From Shewanella atlantica (lineage in GTDB: Bacteria; Pseudomonadota; Gammaproteobacteria; Enterobacterales; Shewanellaceae): a DNA stretch of 64,000 bases. The notes under the pieces are model-generated. The model ran no database searches and had not been told where the DNA came from. It saw only the letters and a list, made by a program, of their open reading frames with translations. The DNA lies in contig NZ_RXNV01000014.1 in assembly GCF_003966265.1 (NCBI RefSeq), positions 34,021 through 98,020 of the forward strand, given 5' to 3'. A program made the translations under genes and the position numbers. This document shows positions 7,210-16,806 of the stretch, one piece after another (positions within the stretch are counted from its first letter, which is position 1; every line of letters begins with the position of its first letter).

Positions 7210-9327
7210 TCAATTACCGTTAAAGTGCAGCCCCTCATAGGGCGTATCTACCTGCTCTTCCTTAGCTTTATGGTATAAACCTATGGTAAATAACGTCCCT
7301 TTGCCCACCGTAGAACTGACCTCTATAGTTCCGCCGATACGCTTAATAATCCCGTAACTCAAAGATAACCCCAGACCCGTACCGTCGGCTCTGGTGGTGT
7401 AAAATGGATCGAAAATGCGACTCAACTGCTCTTTCGGGATCCCCTTACCCTCATCTTCAATTTCGATCTTAACCCCGATAGGCTCACCTCTTTGAACCCA
7501 GTCATAGGTCCGAATCCAAATTCTTCCCTCTTCATCCATGGCATGGGCCGCGTTTACCACGAGATTAATCAATACTTGTAATAGCTGAGGACGGTTAACC
7601 TCTATCGGGTAACTGGCGTTCAACTCCTGATTCAGTATCACCTTTTGCTCTTGAATCGAGTGACGCACCAGTACCAACATCTCTTCGATAATCGGAGTAA
7701 GCTGGTGCATCTCAAGCGGCGCATTAAACTCGCCGGGGCGACTATACTGTAACAGGCTACGGATAATGGTACTGATACGCCCCACCTGTTGGATGACAAG
7801 ATCGATCTCCTCCTCAACATCCTCCGCTTTATCGCCTAACTCATATTTCATCAACTCCATATTGCCTAAGATCACCGCGGTCGGATTATTGATCTCATGG
7901 GCAATACCTGCGGTCAGCTCACCCAGTGCGGTAAGCTTTTCATTGGTGACCAGTTGCTGTCTGGTTTCATTCAACAAAGCAACGTTGTTTTGAAGTTCCT
8001 CTGTTTTCTCCTGCAGGCTTCGTGTCCGCTCTTCAACTTTCACCTCTAACTGCTCGGCAGCAGCCTGGATCTGTGAATTTCGGCGCTGCAGCAGATCCAG
8101 CATTCGATCAAATTGCTCGGCTAAGTTTGATAATTCATTATCTCGTTCAAGTCCCAAAGATCCGATGCGTAGGTTTCGACCTGACTGCACAGCCTTAACC
8201 ACGTGGTGAATACGCTCAATTGGCTGAAGTAAACTATAGGCACCGCGATAGACGAGTAATCCAGACACCAGTAAAACCAGCATCAAAATTGTCCCTAACT
8301 CAATAATATTCAGTAGATAGTTGTGAATAAACGGCGATTCTGAGAAGCCGGTGTAGATCATCCCGATCCGTTTACCCTGAACATCCTCGAGTGGCGCATA
8401 GGCAGAGATAAACCAATCATTAAACACGAAAGCTCGATCGACCCAGAGCAACCCCTGAGAAAATACTTTTTGCTTCACCTCTTCAGATACCAAGCTGCCT
8501 AATGCGCGCCCCTCGACCTCACCACCTTGTGGGAAAAAGTGTAGGGGAACATTGGTACTGATACGCGTGTTATCCAGGAATATAGTCACAGTACCGATAG
8601 AGCGTTCCGGCAATGTTCCCTTGTCGTAAACCAGGTCTCGGATGTGATCCACGATACGAATATCCCGATTAAACAAGATGCCGCCATCTAAGTACCAGGC
8701 AATATTTCCTTCGGCATCGGGAACGGGCAACAAACTTCGGCTGAGTAAGCCCCTGTCTTCGACTGTCTTAGTCGGTTTTTGTGATCTTGGCGTTTCAACC
8801 AGTGGAATACTTGCCGTCTTCACCATCTCAGGATCGATTAACGCCAGGCGCTTAGGTTCCAGCACCATTAAGCCTGAATATGCTGACTCACCATTAACTT
8901 TCTGAAGCATAACCCTAAGATCAGGATCTGCAGCGGCCTCTGACACACTAACCAGGCGCAAGAAATCTAAATTTAACAGCTGTTTTTTTGAATCCAGTAA
9001 AAGCTCGATCTGCTTTCGGTAGCTATTTTTATTGCTATCGAACAGGCGAAAGTCATTCTGAAACTCCCATGATTCCATCACGAGTTCCAGCTGTTTCTCC
9101 TGACTCTTCTGTACGGAAATAAGCGTGTTATTCGCAACAGTCAGGTCAGCCTTAACCTTCATAAACAACTGCTTACCCGTATAGCTAATATTCCAATAGA
9201 TGGTGATAAATACTAGGCTTACCAGAGTGAGCAAGATCGGAAGCAAGGTAAGGATTAAAATTCGATAACGGACCTTAGCTTGCATCTGCTGCCAATTGAT
9301 ACCAAAAATACGAGGGAAAAAGGACAC
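7210..9327 (-). CDS. Membrane sensor histidine kinase (Cache-HAMP-HisKA)
   Basis: A 705-residue inner-membrane kinase. Transmembrane segment 1 is at about residues 22-45, a large periplasmic sensor region of double-Cache type spans about 46-335, and transmembrane segment 2 is at about 340-361. HAMP and a coiled coil follow to about 460, then a HisKA domain with the phospho-accepting His477 in GIAHEINNP. The HATPase domain has N box LINLVVNAAHAMD, G1 DEGKGIP and G2 GTGLGLSLSYGI. It uses a GTG start at 9327, 1 nt after the regulator stop, with GGAGAG as ribosome site, so it is the second gene of a regulator-kinase operon. Similar to AtoS/DctB-like kinases. The ligand is unknown; its position by tupABC suggests tungstate or molybdate status. 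Confidence 0.88.
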   Translation of the reverse strand: MSFFPRIFGINWQQMQAKVRYRILILTLLPILLTLVSLVFITIYWNISYTGKQLFMKVKADLTVANNTLISVQKSQEKQLELVMESWEFQNDFRLFDSNKNSYRKQIELLLDSKKQLLNLDFLRLVSVSEAAADPDLRVMLQKVNGESAYSGLMVLEPKRLALIDPEMVKTASIPLVETPRSQKPTKTVEDRGLLSRSLLPVPDAEGNIAWYLDGGILFNRDIRIVDHIRDLVYDKGTLPERSIGTVTIFLDNTRISTNVPLHFFPQGGEVEGRALGSLVSEEVKQKVFSQGLLWVDRAFVFNDWFISAYAPLEDVQGKRIGMIYTGFSESPFIHNYLLNIIELGTILMLVLLVSGLLVYRGAYSLLQPIERIHHVVKAVQSGRNLRIGSLGLERDNELSNLAEQFDRMLDLLQRRNSQIQAAAEQLEVKVEERTRSLQEKTEELQNNVALLNETRQQLVTNEKLTALGELTAGIAHEINNPTAVILGNMELMKYELGDKAEDVEEEIDLVIQQVGRISTIIRSLLQYSRPGEFNAPLEMHQLTPIIEEMLVLVRHSIQEQKVILNQELNASYPIEVNRPQLLQVLINLVVNAAHAMDEEGRIWIRTYDWVQRGEPIGVKIEIEDEGKGIPKEQLSRIFDPFYTTRADGTGLGLSLSYGIIKRIGGTIEVSSTVGKGTLFTIGLYHKAKEEQVDTPYEGLHFNGN

Positions 9328-9328
9328 C

Positions 9329-10711
9329 TTAACTCTCCTCTTGTTTATCGGTATCGAACCACTCTTTATACTTCCTATCTAAGGTTTTTCGCGAAACCCC
9401 TAAATCCCTGGCCGCTGCGGACTTATTGCCATTATGAAGGTCGACTACTTGGGTAACGTGATGTTTTTCAACCTCCTTTAGTCCCCAGTCTAACGGATAA
9501 CCGGACTCGTTAGGCATGTCAGATTTGGGTTGCTGTTTCCAATACTCTGCAGGTGGTTTACCCAGCAAGATGCAGCGCTCAATCATGTTTCTCAGTTCAC
9601 GGATATTTCCCGGCCACTCATGCTGCTGTAATTTGAGCATATCTTCATGGCTCCAAACCACCTCTTTAACACCGAGTTCAGACGCTAACTGTCTGGTAAA
9701 ATGATGTGTTAATTCAACAACATCTTCCGGTCTATCTCTGAGGGGTGGGATCACGATATCTAACACATTTAAGCGGTAATAAAGATCTCGTCTGAAGTTA
9801 CCCTCTTCCACCTCTTCGGCGAGTTTACGGTTTGTAGCCGCTAGTACCCGGACATCAATATTCGTCTCTTTCTCACTACCGACGGGACGGATCGTTCTCT
9901 GTTCCAGAACCCTAAGCAGAGCGGTCTGCATCTTAAGAGGCATCTCACCAATCTCATCGAGAAAGATTGTGCCACCGGAGGCAAAACTAAACAGACCTTC
10001 ACGATTGCCCTTCGCACCGGTAAAAGCCCCGGCCGAATGGCCAAAGAGTTCGCTCTCGAGTAGTTCCGGTGCAATAGCACCACAATTGACCGGGACAAAA
10101 GGCCCCTGACGTCCACTAAGAAGATGCAACTGTCTTGCGACTAACTCTTTACCCGTTCCCGACTCACCTTCAATTAAGATCACCGCATTCGTTGGGGCAA
10201 CACGCTCGATGACATGCTTCACCTCTTGCATTGCATCACTACTGCCGATAATAGTAGAGGATTGACCAATAGAGACTTCGCGACGCAGCATCAGATTTTC
10301 ACGCTTGAGTAGACGACGCTCGATACAACGATCTACCGCCTTCATCATCTGCTCAAGATGGAATGGCTTCATGATAAAATCAGAAGCGCCGGCTCTTAAT
10401 GCCTTGATGGCAACATCCATATCCGCATAACCGGTCATAAAGATAATGTCAGAACGTCTCTCCTGATCATTTAATGCTTCATGCCATTCAATTCCTGAAC
10501 GCCCGGGTAGACGAATATCCACGACCAGCAGATCAAAATGGCATCGACTTCTTAACTGTTCTGCGTCCTCGACACTGGAAGCGGTCTCGACCAGGGCGAA
10601 TTTTTTAGATAGCGCCTTTTTCAGAAAGCTACGCATACCGGGCTCATCATCTACAATAAGCACAGATACGGCTGAAGGAAGGGGTTTTAAATCTTTTTTA
10701 TTTTGGCTCAT
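9329..10711 (-). CDS. Sigma-54-dependent NtrC-family response regulator
   Basis: 460 residues in three domains. The receiver has the acidic pair in IVDDEPG, phospho-acceptor Asp65 in VVDIRLPG and Lys in MKPF. The AAA+ sigma-54 activator has Walker A GESGTGKE, the GAFTGA loop that contacts sigma-54, and GGTIFLDEIGEMP. A Fis-type helix-turn-helix follows at the C-terminus (NKSAAARDLGVSRKTLDRKYK). The start at 10711 is chosen because AAGAAG lies 6-7 nt before it; the longer reading from 10762 has no ribosome site. Partner of the kinase directly downstream. It is divergent from tupA, whose upstream region has a sigma-54 promoter and a GGACA-N3-TGTCT palindrome, so tupABC is the likely target. Confidence 0.9.
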   Translation of the reverse strand: MSQNKKDLKPLPSAVSVLIVDDEPGMRSFLKKALSKKFALVETASSVEDAEQLRSRCHFDLLVVDIRLPGRSGIEWHEALNDQERRSDIIFMTGYADMDVAIKALRAGASDFIMKPFHLEQMMKAVDRCIERRLLKRENLMLRREVSIGQSSTIIGSSDAMQEVKHVIERVAPTNAVILIEGESGTGKELVARQLHLLSGRQGPFVPVNCGAIAPELLESELFGHSAGAFTGAKGNREGLFSFASGGTIFLDEIGEMPLKMQTALLRVLEQRTIRPVGSEKETNIDVRVLAATNRKLAEEVEEGNFRRDLYYRLNVLDIVIPPLRDRPEDVVELTHHFTRQLASELGVKEVVWSHEDMLKLQQHEWPGNIRELRNMIERCILLGKPPAEYWKQQPKSDMPNESGYPLDWGLKEVEKHHVTQVVDLHNGNKSAAARDLGVSRKTLDRKYKEWFDTDKQEES

Positions 10712-10806
10712 ATTGTCTTCTTTAGGACATTTTGACTCATTTAACGGTGATTCTAGCATCATAGTCTAGAAAATAGGTCACTGTGAGACAAAGAATGAGG
10801 GACATA

Positions 10807-10819
10807 GGACAAAATGTCT
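10807..10819. promoter_or_regulatory. Candidate upstream activator site
   Basis: GGACA-AAA-TGTCT inverted repeat, flanked by further GACA half-sites (10784-10789, 10801-10804). Its centre is about 109 bp upstream of the start predicted from the sigma-54 promoter, a usual distance for an NtrC-class activator. The same layout occurs at 2442-2454. Confidence 0.45.
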
Positions 10820-10894
10820 GTATGACACCATTAAAGCTTGCGACGAAGATCACACTCCACAACCATTTGTGACACCTGCACGGGCAGATAGCTT

Positions 10895-10912
10895 TTGGCA
10901 TCAAATTTGCTA
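10895..10912 (+). promoter_or_regulatory. Sigma-54 promoter of tupABC
   Basis: TTGGCATCAAATTTGCTA matches the -24/-12 consensus TGGCAYR-N4-TTGCW with exactly 10 bp between the invariant GG and GC. It lies about 75 bp before tupA and points toward it. The neighbouring gene encodes a GAFTGA-containing activator. Confidence 0.85.
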
Positions 10913-10985
10913 AATAAACTGGCATAATTTGTAGAAGATTAATTTTGGCAAAGAATCTTCATTATTTAATCGCCAAGGAGCAAGA

Positions 10986-11798
10986 ATGTTAAACCTTAAA
11001 TCTATCTTCAGCTTTGCATTAGCTGCGACCTTAGTCACTGGTATGCCAGCACAGGCCGAAGAGATTATAAAGCTAGCCACAACAACAAGCACTGAGAACT
11101 CAGGTTTGTTGAAAAATTTATTACCTAAATTTGAAGCCGAAAGCGGTTACAAAGTCCAGGTAATTGCAACGGGTACCGGTAAAGCGCTTAAACTTGCCCG
11201 TCAAGGTGATGTCGATGTCATCATGACACATGCCCCTGCAGCAGAAGCTAAGTTTGTAGATGAAGGTTTCGGTCTTTTACCTCGCGGCATAATGGAAAAC
11301 GATTTTGTGATCTTAGGCCCTAAAAATGACCCGGCTAAGATCCGCAGCAGTAAGACAGTTGAGGAGGCATTTGCTAAAATAGCCAAATCAGGCGCCACTT
11401 TTGTTTCTCGTGGAGACAATTCCGGCACAAACATGAAAGAGATGATCATCTGGAACAAGGCTAAGGTCGAAACCTCTTTTGCTGGTTATAAGTCTGTTGG
11501 TCAGGGAATGGGTAAAACCCTGTTGATGGCAAACGAACTTCAGGGTTACACACTTTCTGACCGTGGTACCTTCGTGGCCTACAAAGCAAAGTTGGATATG
11601 GCTATCGATTTTGATGGCGGCCAGGCATTAGCGAACCCATACCAGATCATGTTAATTAACCCTGCTAAATACCCTGATCTAAACCACAAAGGCGCAAGAG
11701 CCTTTAGTGATTGGTTGATTGGTGCCGAAGCTCAAGGCATGATCAATAGTTATAAAGTTCAAGGTGAGCAACTATTTAAGGCAACTTATAGCGAATGA
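10986..11798 (+). CDS. tupA: Tungstate ABC transporter substrate-binding protein TupA
   Basis: A 270-residue periplasmic protein (signal peptide to about residue 24, ending QAEE) that binds tungstate, possibly molybdate, for the TupBC importer. The TupA family motif TTTSTENSGLL follows the mature N-terminus (about residue 32), and the ligand-contact regions MTHAPAAE, SRGDNSGT and TLSDRGT are present. Molybdate ModA proteins lack the TTTST block. It starts at ATG 10986 after AAGGAG. First gene of tupABC, about 95 bp before tupB. Confidence 0.9.
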   Translation: MLNLKSIFSFALAATLVTGMPAQAEEIIKLATTTSTENSGLLKNLLPKFEAESGYKVQVIATGTGKALKLARQGDVDVIMTHAPAAEAKFVDEGFGLLPRGIMENDFVILGPKNDPAKIRSSKTVEEAFAKIAKSGATFVSRGDNSGTNMKEMIIWNKAKVETSFAGYKSVGQGMGKTLLMANELQGYTLSDRGTFVAYKAKLDMAIDFDGGQALANPYQIMLINPAKYPDLNHKGARAFSDWLIGAEAQGMINSYKVQGEQLFKATYSE

Positions 11799-11892
11799 CT
11801 CTAAGATTCTGGTTAAGCCGTTTTTTAAAATGCTACACAGCGGACACATCTAATGCTCTGGCTATCCAGTTATCTGAATCGGGCTATCACAG

Positions 11893-12600
11893 ATGAATGA
11901 AGGCTGGTTAGCCCTTTTACAGCAGGCCTTAGGCCTGCTGTTTTCATTGGACCCGGATGTGTGGTCCATTGTTTCTGTATCTTTTTCTGTATCTTTTGCG
12001 GCTCTCGGGATCACCCTGTTGCCCTCGATGATATTGGGATTCCTGCTGGCTTTTGGCCGCTTTCCCGGCCGCTGGTTTGTCACCAACTTAATTCAAACTC
12101 TCCAATCAATTCCTACCGTTGTCATCGGCCTACTCGTCTATCTAATGCTCACACGCATGGGTCCTCTGGGTGATCTTAAATGGCTATTTACTCAAAAAGG
12201 CATGATTTTAGGACAGATGATGATCTGCGCTCCCGTGTTAGTCGCGATGAGTCAAGCGGCCTTTACCAGCGTCGACCGTAGAGCCTGGGAAACCTCACGT
12301 ACTCTAGGAGCCTCATGGTTCAGGGCCATCTGGACAGTTTGTAGAGAACTTAAAGTACCATTACTCATGGCGATTGTGGCTGGGTTTAGCCGCATCTTAA
12401 CAGAGGTGGGTTGCTCCATGATGGTCGGTGGAAATATTGCAGATGTGACCCGAAACATCCCTACCGCTATTGCACTCGAGACCAGCAAAGGCGACTTTGC
12501 CCAGGCAATAGCCCTCGGTCTTGTTCTGCTCATTTTATCTCTCGTTCTTAACTTTACTTTAGGAACGCTCAGAGGCAAAGCAGAGCCGAGGAGTCATTAA
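11893..12600 (+). CDS. tupB: Tungstate ABC transporter permease TupB
   Basis: 235 residues, about five membrane segments. It forms the inner-membrane channel of the tungstate importer. The ABC permease cytoplasmic loop is RRAWETSRTLGASWFRAIW (about residues 131-149), the EAA-type contact with the ATPase. SVSFAALGITLLPSMILGF and a final LALGLVLLILSLVLNF segment are typical of the family. The stop is 3 nt before the tupC start, showing tight operon organisation. Confidence 0.87.
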   Translation: MNEGWLALLQQALGLLFSLDPDVWSIVSVSFSVSFAALGITLLPSMILGFLLAFGRFPGRWFVTNLIQTLQSIPTVVIGLLVYLMLTRMGPLGDLKWLFTQKGMILGQMMICAPVLVAMSQAAFTSVDRRAWETSRTLGASWFRAIWTVCRELKVPLLMAIVAGFSRILTEVGCSMMVGGNIADVTRNIPTAIALETSKGDFAQAIALGLVLLILSLVLNFTLGTLRGKAEPRSH

Positions 12601-12603
12601 GAG

Positions 12604-13323
12604 ATGGTCAAATTAGTCGCTAACAATCTAGAAATGAAGTTTGGTGAAAGACATATATTCAGTGTCGATAGACTTCAACTTTCTCAGGGACAAACGATAC
12701 ACCTTCAGGGCGATAACGGTTGCGGAAAGACCACCCTGATGAAACTGCTTGCCGGTCTGATATCCCCCAGCAGAGGAGTCATAACAACTGAAGGGTTTGA
12801 TCCACTGCCATGGTGGCGCTCCAATGCCTTGTTAGGTAAGGCCGTCTATCTGCATCAACATCCGTACCTGTTCGATGGCAGCGTCGAATATAACCTGAGC
12901 TACCCTCATCCGTTTTGCAACATGACAAAACAGCAACTGAGTGAGCGCACCCAGACTGCAATTGAGATGGCAGAATTAACTCACCTCAAAAATCAGGCGG
13001 CATCCAGCCTCTCTGGTGGTGAAAAACAACGACTCGCTATCGCCAGAGCCTGGATAATGCAGCCTAAGTTATTAATGTTAGATGAGCCTACATCCAATAT
13101 GGACAGGTTTTCACAAGATCTGGTACTGACCATGATTTCTGACCTACAGCAACTTGGAACAGGCATGCTGATCAGTAGCCACCAATCTTGTGTACTAACG
13201 AGTTTGTGCAACCAAAGCTGGGTCATTGAAAATCAACATATAATGTCATCGTTTACGGCTGAGAATATTACGGACTCAACGCCAATAAATCTACAGGAAC
13301 CAAGATATGTCATTGCAAATTGA
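12604..13323 (+). CDS. tupC: Tungstate ABC transporter ATPase TupC
   Basis: 239-residue cytoplasmic ATPase that powers TupAB. Walker A is GDNGCGKTT (about residue 38), Q-loop region VYLHQHPYLF, signature LSGGEKQR, Walker B LLMLDEPTSNMD, and the switch His in SSHQS. It overlaps the following mobA gene by 17 bp, so uptake and cofactor genes are probably co-transcribed. Confidence 0.88.
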   Translation: MVKLVANNLEMKFGERHIFSVDRLQLSQGQTIHLQGDNGCGKTTLMKLLAGLISPSRGVITTEGFDPLPWWRSNALLGKAVYLHQHPYLFDGSVEYNLSYPHPFCNMTKQQLSERTQTAIEMAELTHLKNQAASSLSGGEKQRLAIARAWIMQPKLLMLDEPTSNMDRFSQDLVLTMISDLQQLGTGMLISSHQSCVLTSLCNQSWVIENQHIMSSFTAENITDSTPINLQEPRYVIAN

Positions 13324-13897
13324 TGCAGTTATTTTAGCCGGAGGCATGGCCAGGCGCATGGGGGGGAATGACAAAGGTTTAGTCGAACTCCAGTCACAAC
13401 CTATGATAAAACACGCCATAGATCGCATAAAACCACAAGTTAGAGAGATCCTGATCAACGCAAACCGTAACCAAACCCGTTATGCTGAGTTCGGCTATAA
13501 AGTTATCAGTGACGAAGACTCTGGTTATCTTGGGCCACTAGCAGGAATGATAACTGCAATGGGGCAGACACAGGCCAACTATCTTCTTGTCGTTCCTTGT
13601 GATTGTCCGCTTTTGCCGACAGATCTTGTCGAGCGTATGCTCTCCCAGTTAGAAATCGAAAATGCCGACCTTGCAGTAGCAAGTGATGGGAAGCGCGAAC
13701 AACCTGTAGTACTACTTTTAAAGCCAGAATTAAGAGACTCGATGAAAGCCTTCTTAGATGCTGGCGAACGTAAAATCGACTTTTGGTACGCTAAACATAA
13801 CTGCGCCGTAGCTGACTTTTCAGATCAGCCGAACGCCTTTGTTAATGTGAATACGCCAGAACAAAAACAACAACTTTCTGAGGCAATTGCCAAATAA
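13307..13897 (+). CDS. mobA: Molybdenum cofactor guanylyltransferase MobA
   Basis: 196-residue cytoplasmic enzyme that joins GMP from GTP to Mo-molybdopterin, giving the bis-MGD cofactor of DMSO-reductase-type enzymes. The nucleotide-binding signature is ILAGGMARRMGGNDKG (residues 9-24); PCDCPLLPTDL carries the metal-binding Asp. The start overlaps the end of tupC, and 14 bp separate it from mobB-moeA. Confidence 0.92.
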   Translation: MSLQIDAVILAGGMARRMGGNDKGLVELQSQPMIKHAIDRIKPQVREILINANRNQTRYAEFGYKVISDEDSGYLGPLAGMITAMGQTQANYLLVVPCDCPLLPTDLVERMLSQLEIENADLAVASDGKREQPVVLLLKPELRDSMKAFLDAGERKIDFWYAKHNCAVADFSDQPNAFVNVNTPEQKQQLSEAIAK

Positions 13898-13911
13898 AAA
13901 CCGAGGTTTAA

Positions 13912-15717
13912 ATGAGCATCCCTTTTACCAATCCGTTAACAATTCCTGTTCTCGGATTTTGTGCCTATAGTGGCACAGGAAAGACCACGCTATTAAAGAA
14001 ACTGATCCCCGAGTTAAACCGCAGGGGGGTGAAGCTGGCAGTCATAAAGCATGCTCATCATAACTTCGATGTGGATATTCCGGGTAAAGACAGTTACGAG
14101 ATGCGTAAGGCGGGTGCTCGCCAGATGCTGGTTGCCTCACACGTCAGATGGGCGCTGATGACGGAAGATGCCGTCGAGGAAGACCCCAAGCTACCTCACC
14201 TGCTCCAGCAGATTGAACAAGATAGTGTCGATATTGTATTGGTTGAAGGCTTCAAAAAACTCGAGCTACCAAAGATTGAGCTCCATCGTGCCGCCCACGA
14301 TAAACCTTTTATTCATACCCATGACAAGAACATTCAGGCAATCGCCTGCTGTGATGAGACTGAACTTCCTGGTGACTTAAGACGACTGGATATCAATGAT
14401 GTCGCTCAAATTGCCGACTTCGTTATCGAGTATGCAAAAAACTGGCAGCCAGCAAATATCAACTTACCGCTCTCACCGGCACCAGAGTGTGGTTGCGAGG
14501 TCGATACCAGTAAAACCCTGTCGGTAAGACAAGGCATAGATAAGATCTTATCTTACGTTAATCCCATTACGTCCAGTGAAGCACTCCCTCTGGATGAGCT
14601 TAACAGCCGGGTACTGGCCGAAGATGCGATATCCCCTGTCAATGTGCCACAGCAGACCAATTCGGCCATGGACGGATACGCCTTCAAGCACTCCAGTCCC
14701 ATGCTAGCCAGTTATAAGATTGTCGCCGATGTCATGGCAGGACATCAATATTCTGCAGTGCTTCAGGCAGGCGAAGCGGTGCGCATCATGACTGGTGCAA
14801 CGGTACCCGCCGGCGCTGATACCGTTCAGATGAAAGAGTTGGCTACAGAGCTGGAAGGCCAAGTTAGCTTTCAGGGCGATATCACTTTGGGGCAACATAT
14901 CCGACTCGCAGGCGAGGATATAGCTAAAGGCCACACGGCGCTAGCCGCTAATACTCGGCTGCAAGCACCAGAGCAGGGACTATTGGCCTCACTGGGCTTT
15001 GGTCAGCTGCCGGTATTCAAACGCCCCAGGGTTGCCGTTTTCTCTACCGGTGATGAAGTGTGTCAGCCCGGAGAGCCACTAAAACCTAATTGCATCTACG
15101 ACTCAAACCGTTTCACCATCAAATCTATGGTCAGAAAGTTGGGTTGTGAAGTGATAGACCTGGGGATCATTCACGACTCGGAAGATGCACTTGCCGATGC
15201 GCTTAGCCAAGCCGCCGTCGATGCCGACGTGGTGATAAGTTCCGGCGGTGTATCCGTCGGCGATGCCGACTTTATCAAGCTTGCACTCGAGCGGGTCGGC
15301 CAGATTAACTTCTGGCGCATCAATATGCGACCTGGACGACCACTGGCTTTCGGCCAGATTGGCGATAGCCTCTTCTTCGGACTACCCGGTAATCCGGTTG
15401 CGGTTATGGTCTCCTTTATGCAATTTGTGCAACCTGCACTTAGAAAACTAGCCGGAGAAAACAGCTGGACCCAGAGTATGGTACCCGCAATCGCAGATAC
15501 AGGTTTACGTAGCCGTGTGGGTCGCACCGAATTTACCAGAGGCATCTATCACTTAGGAGTCGATGGGAAGCTGCATGTCACGACGACAGGCGCACAAGGT
15601 TCGGGGATGTTGAGCTCTATGGTAAAAGGAAACTGTTTCATCGTTATCAGCGAAAAAGATGATCAGTTAAATCCTGGTGATACCGTTTATATTCAACCTT
15701 TTGCCGATCTACTCTAA
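13912..15717 (+). CDS. MobB-MoeA fusion protein
   Basis: 601 residues joining two cofactor-assembly proteins. Residues about 10-170 are MobB, a GTP-binding adaptor for MobA, with P-loop AYSGTGKTT and the IKHAHHNFDVDIPGKDSY block. After a Cys-containing linker (ECGCEV, near residue 188), residues about 195-600 are MoeA, the molybdopterin molybdenumtransferase that inserts the metal. MoeA motifs are SAMDGYAF, MTGATVPAGADTV, FSTGDEV, SSGGVSVGDADF and GLPGNPVAV. Separate genes in E. coli. Followed by a strong terminator. Both halves look complete. Confidence 0.93.
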   Translation: MSIPFTNPLTIPVLGFCAYSGTGKTTLLKKLIPELNRRGVKLAVIKHAHHNFDVDIPGKDSYEMRKAGARQMLVASHVRWALMTEDAVEEDPKLPHLLQQIEQDSVDIVLVEGFKKLELPKIELHRAAHDKPFIHTHDKNIQAIACCDETELPGDLRRLDINDVAQIADFVIEYAKNWQPANINLPLSPAPECGCEVDTSKTLSVRQGIDKILSYVNPITSSEALPLDELNSRVLAEDAISPVNVPQQTNSAMDGYAFKHSSPMLASYKIVADVMAGHQYSAVLQAGEAVRIMTGATVPAGADTVQMKELATELEGQVSFQGDITLGQHIRLAGEDIAKGHTALAANTRLQAPEQGLLASLGFGQLPVFKRPRVAVFSTGDEVCQPGEPLKPNCIYDSNRFTIKSMVRKLGCEVIDLGIIHDSEDALADALSQAAVDADVVISSGGVSVGDADFIKLALERVGQINFWRINMRPGRPLAFGQIGDSLFFGLPGNPVAVMVSFMQFVQPALRKLAGENSWTQSMVPAIADTGLRSRVGRTEFTRGIYHLGVDGKLHVTTTGAQGSGMLSSMVKGNCFIVISEKDDQLNPGDTVYIQPFADLL

Positions 15718-15744
15718 TTGGTGATCTCTGTTTAACTGTTTTCT

Positions 15745-15781
15745 GTATTGGCTCAGATAGCTGAGTCAATACGGTGTTTTT
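15745..15781 (+). terminator. Terminator between mobB-moeA and moaA
   Basis: A 12-bp stem GTATTGGCTCAG (15745-15756) with CTGAGTCAATAC (15761-15772), one G-T pair, loop ATAG, then GGTGTTTTT. It lies in the 77-bp gap before moaA, so it either ends the tup-mob transcript or attenuates read-through into moaA. No molybdenum-cofactor riboswitch fits in the gap. Confidence 0.7.
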
Positions 15782-15794
15782 GTAGGTAGCTAGT

Positions 15795-16781
15795 ATGAGT
15801 TTGATCGTCGATACCTTCGGACGCAAGGTTGAATATTTGCGTCTTTCCGTTACTGACAGATGTGATTTTCGTTGTGTTTACTGCATGAGCGAAGATCCCT
15901 GTTTTCTCAATCGTGAGCAAGTTCTCAGCCTAGAGGAGCTGGCCTGGGTAGGTCAGGCATTTACTGAGCTGGGTGTGAAAAAAATTCGCCTCACCGGCGG
16001 CGAACCTTTGGTACGCACCGACTGCGACCAACTGGTCAAACTGCTCGGCGCACTGCCCGGGTTATCTGAGCTCTCGATGACCACCAATGGTTCCCGACTG
16101 ACCAAGTTTGCAGAAAAGATGCGCGGCTCGGGTCTTGGCAGGCTCAATATCAGCCTGGATACATTAAAGCCTGAGCTCTTCACCGAACTGACCCGTAATG
16201 GCAAACTTGAGCGCGTCATTGAGGGGATCGATGCCGCCAAAGCCGCAGGCTTTACTCGCATCAAGATCAATGCGGTAATTCTGAGAGGCCAAAATGATGA
16301 TGAAGTTCTGGACTTGATCGAATTTTGTCGTGGCAGAGAGTTGGACATAGCTTTCATCGAAGAGATGCCACTCGGCATTATCGATGAGCGTAAGAAGAGT
16401 CGTCACTGCAGCAGTGAAGAGGTAAAAGCCATTATCTCTCAGCGATATGAACTCAGTGTATCCGACAAGCGCACCGGTGGACCCGCACGTTACTACACAA
16501 TGCCGGGTAGCTCTATTCATGTGGGCTTCATCTCTCCTCACAGCAACAACTTCTGTCATGAATGTAACCGCGTCCGTGTCACTGTAGAGGGCCGCTTGTT
16601 ACTCTGTTTAGGCAATGAACACTCCGTGGATCTTAAAGCCATTGTCAGAGAGTTTCCCGCTGATATCGAGAAGCTAAAAACTGCCATTTTGGATGCCATT
16701 AAACTCAAACCTAAAGAACATGTGTTCGGGCCTGAGGGGGATGTACAGATCCTACGCTTTATGAACGCGACAGGCGGATAA
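15795..16781 (+). CDS. moaA: GTP 3',8-cyclase MoaA
   Basis: 328-residue radical-SAM enzyme that starts molybdopterin synthesis from GTP. The N-terminal cluster motif is DRCDFRCVYC, followed by LTGGEPLVR. The C-terminal cluster Cys are in CHECNRVRV and LLLCLGNE. The protein ends in the conserved Gly-Gly tail (NATGG) required for catalysis. Full length. moaB/C/D/E are not in the window. A strong terminator follows at once. Confidence 0.95.
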   Translation: MSLIVDTFGRKVEYLRLSVTDRCDFRCVYCMSEDPCFLNREQVLSLEELAWVGQAFTELGVKKIRLTGGEPLVRTDCDQLVKLLGALPGLSELSMTTNGSRLTKFAEKMRGSGLGRLNISLDTLKPELFTELTRNGKLERVIEGIDAAKAAGFTRIKINAVILRGQNDDEVLDLIEFCRGRELDIAFIEEMPLGIIDERKKSRHCSSEEVKAIISQRYELSVSDKRTGGPARYYTMPGSSIHVGFISPHSNNFCHECNRVRVTVEGRLLLCLGNEHSVDLKAIVREFPADIEKLKTAILDAIKLKPKEHVFGPEGDVQILRFMNATGG

Positions 16782-16806
16782 CGATAAACGCGTACCAATC
16801 GATTCG

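Noticed and set aside
15721..15794. Molybdenum cofactor riboswitch before moaA
   Set aside because: The 77-bp gap is filled by a terminator hairpin and is too short for that riboswitch.
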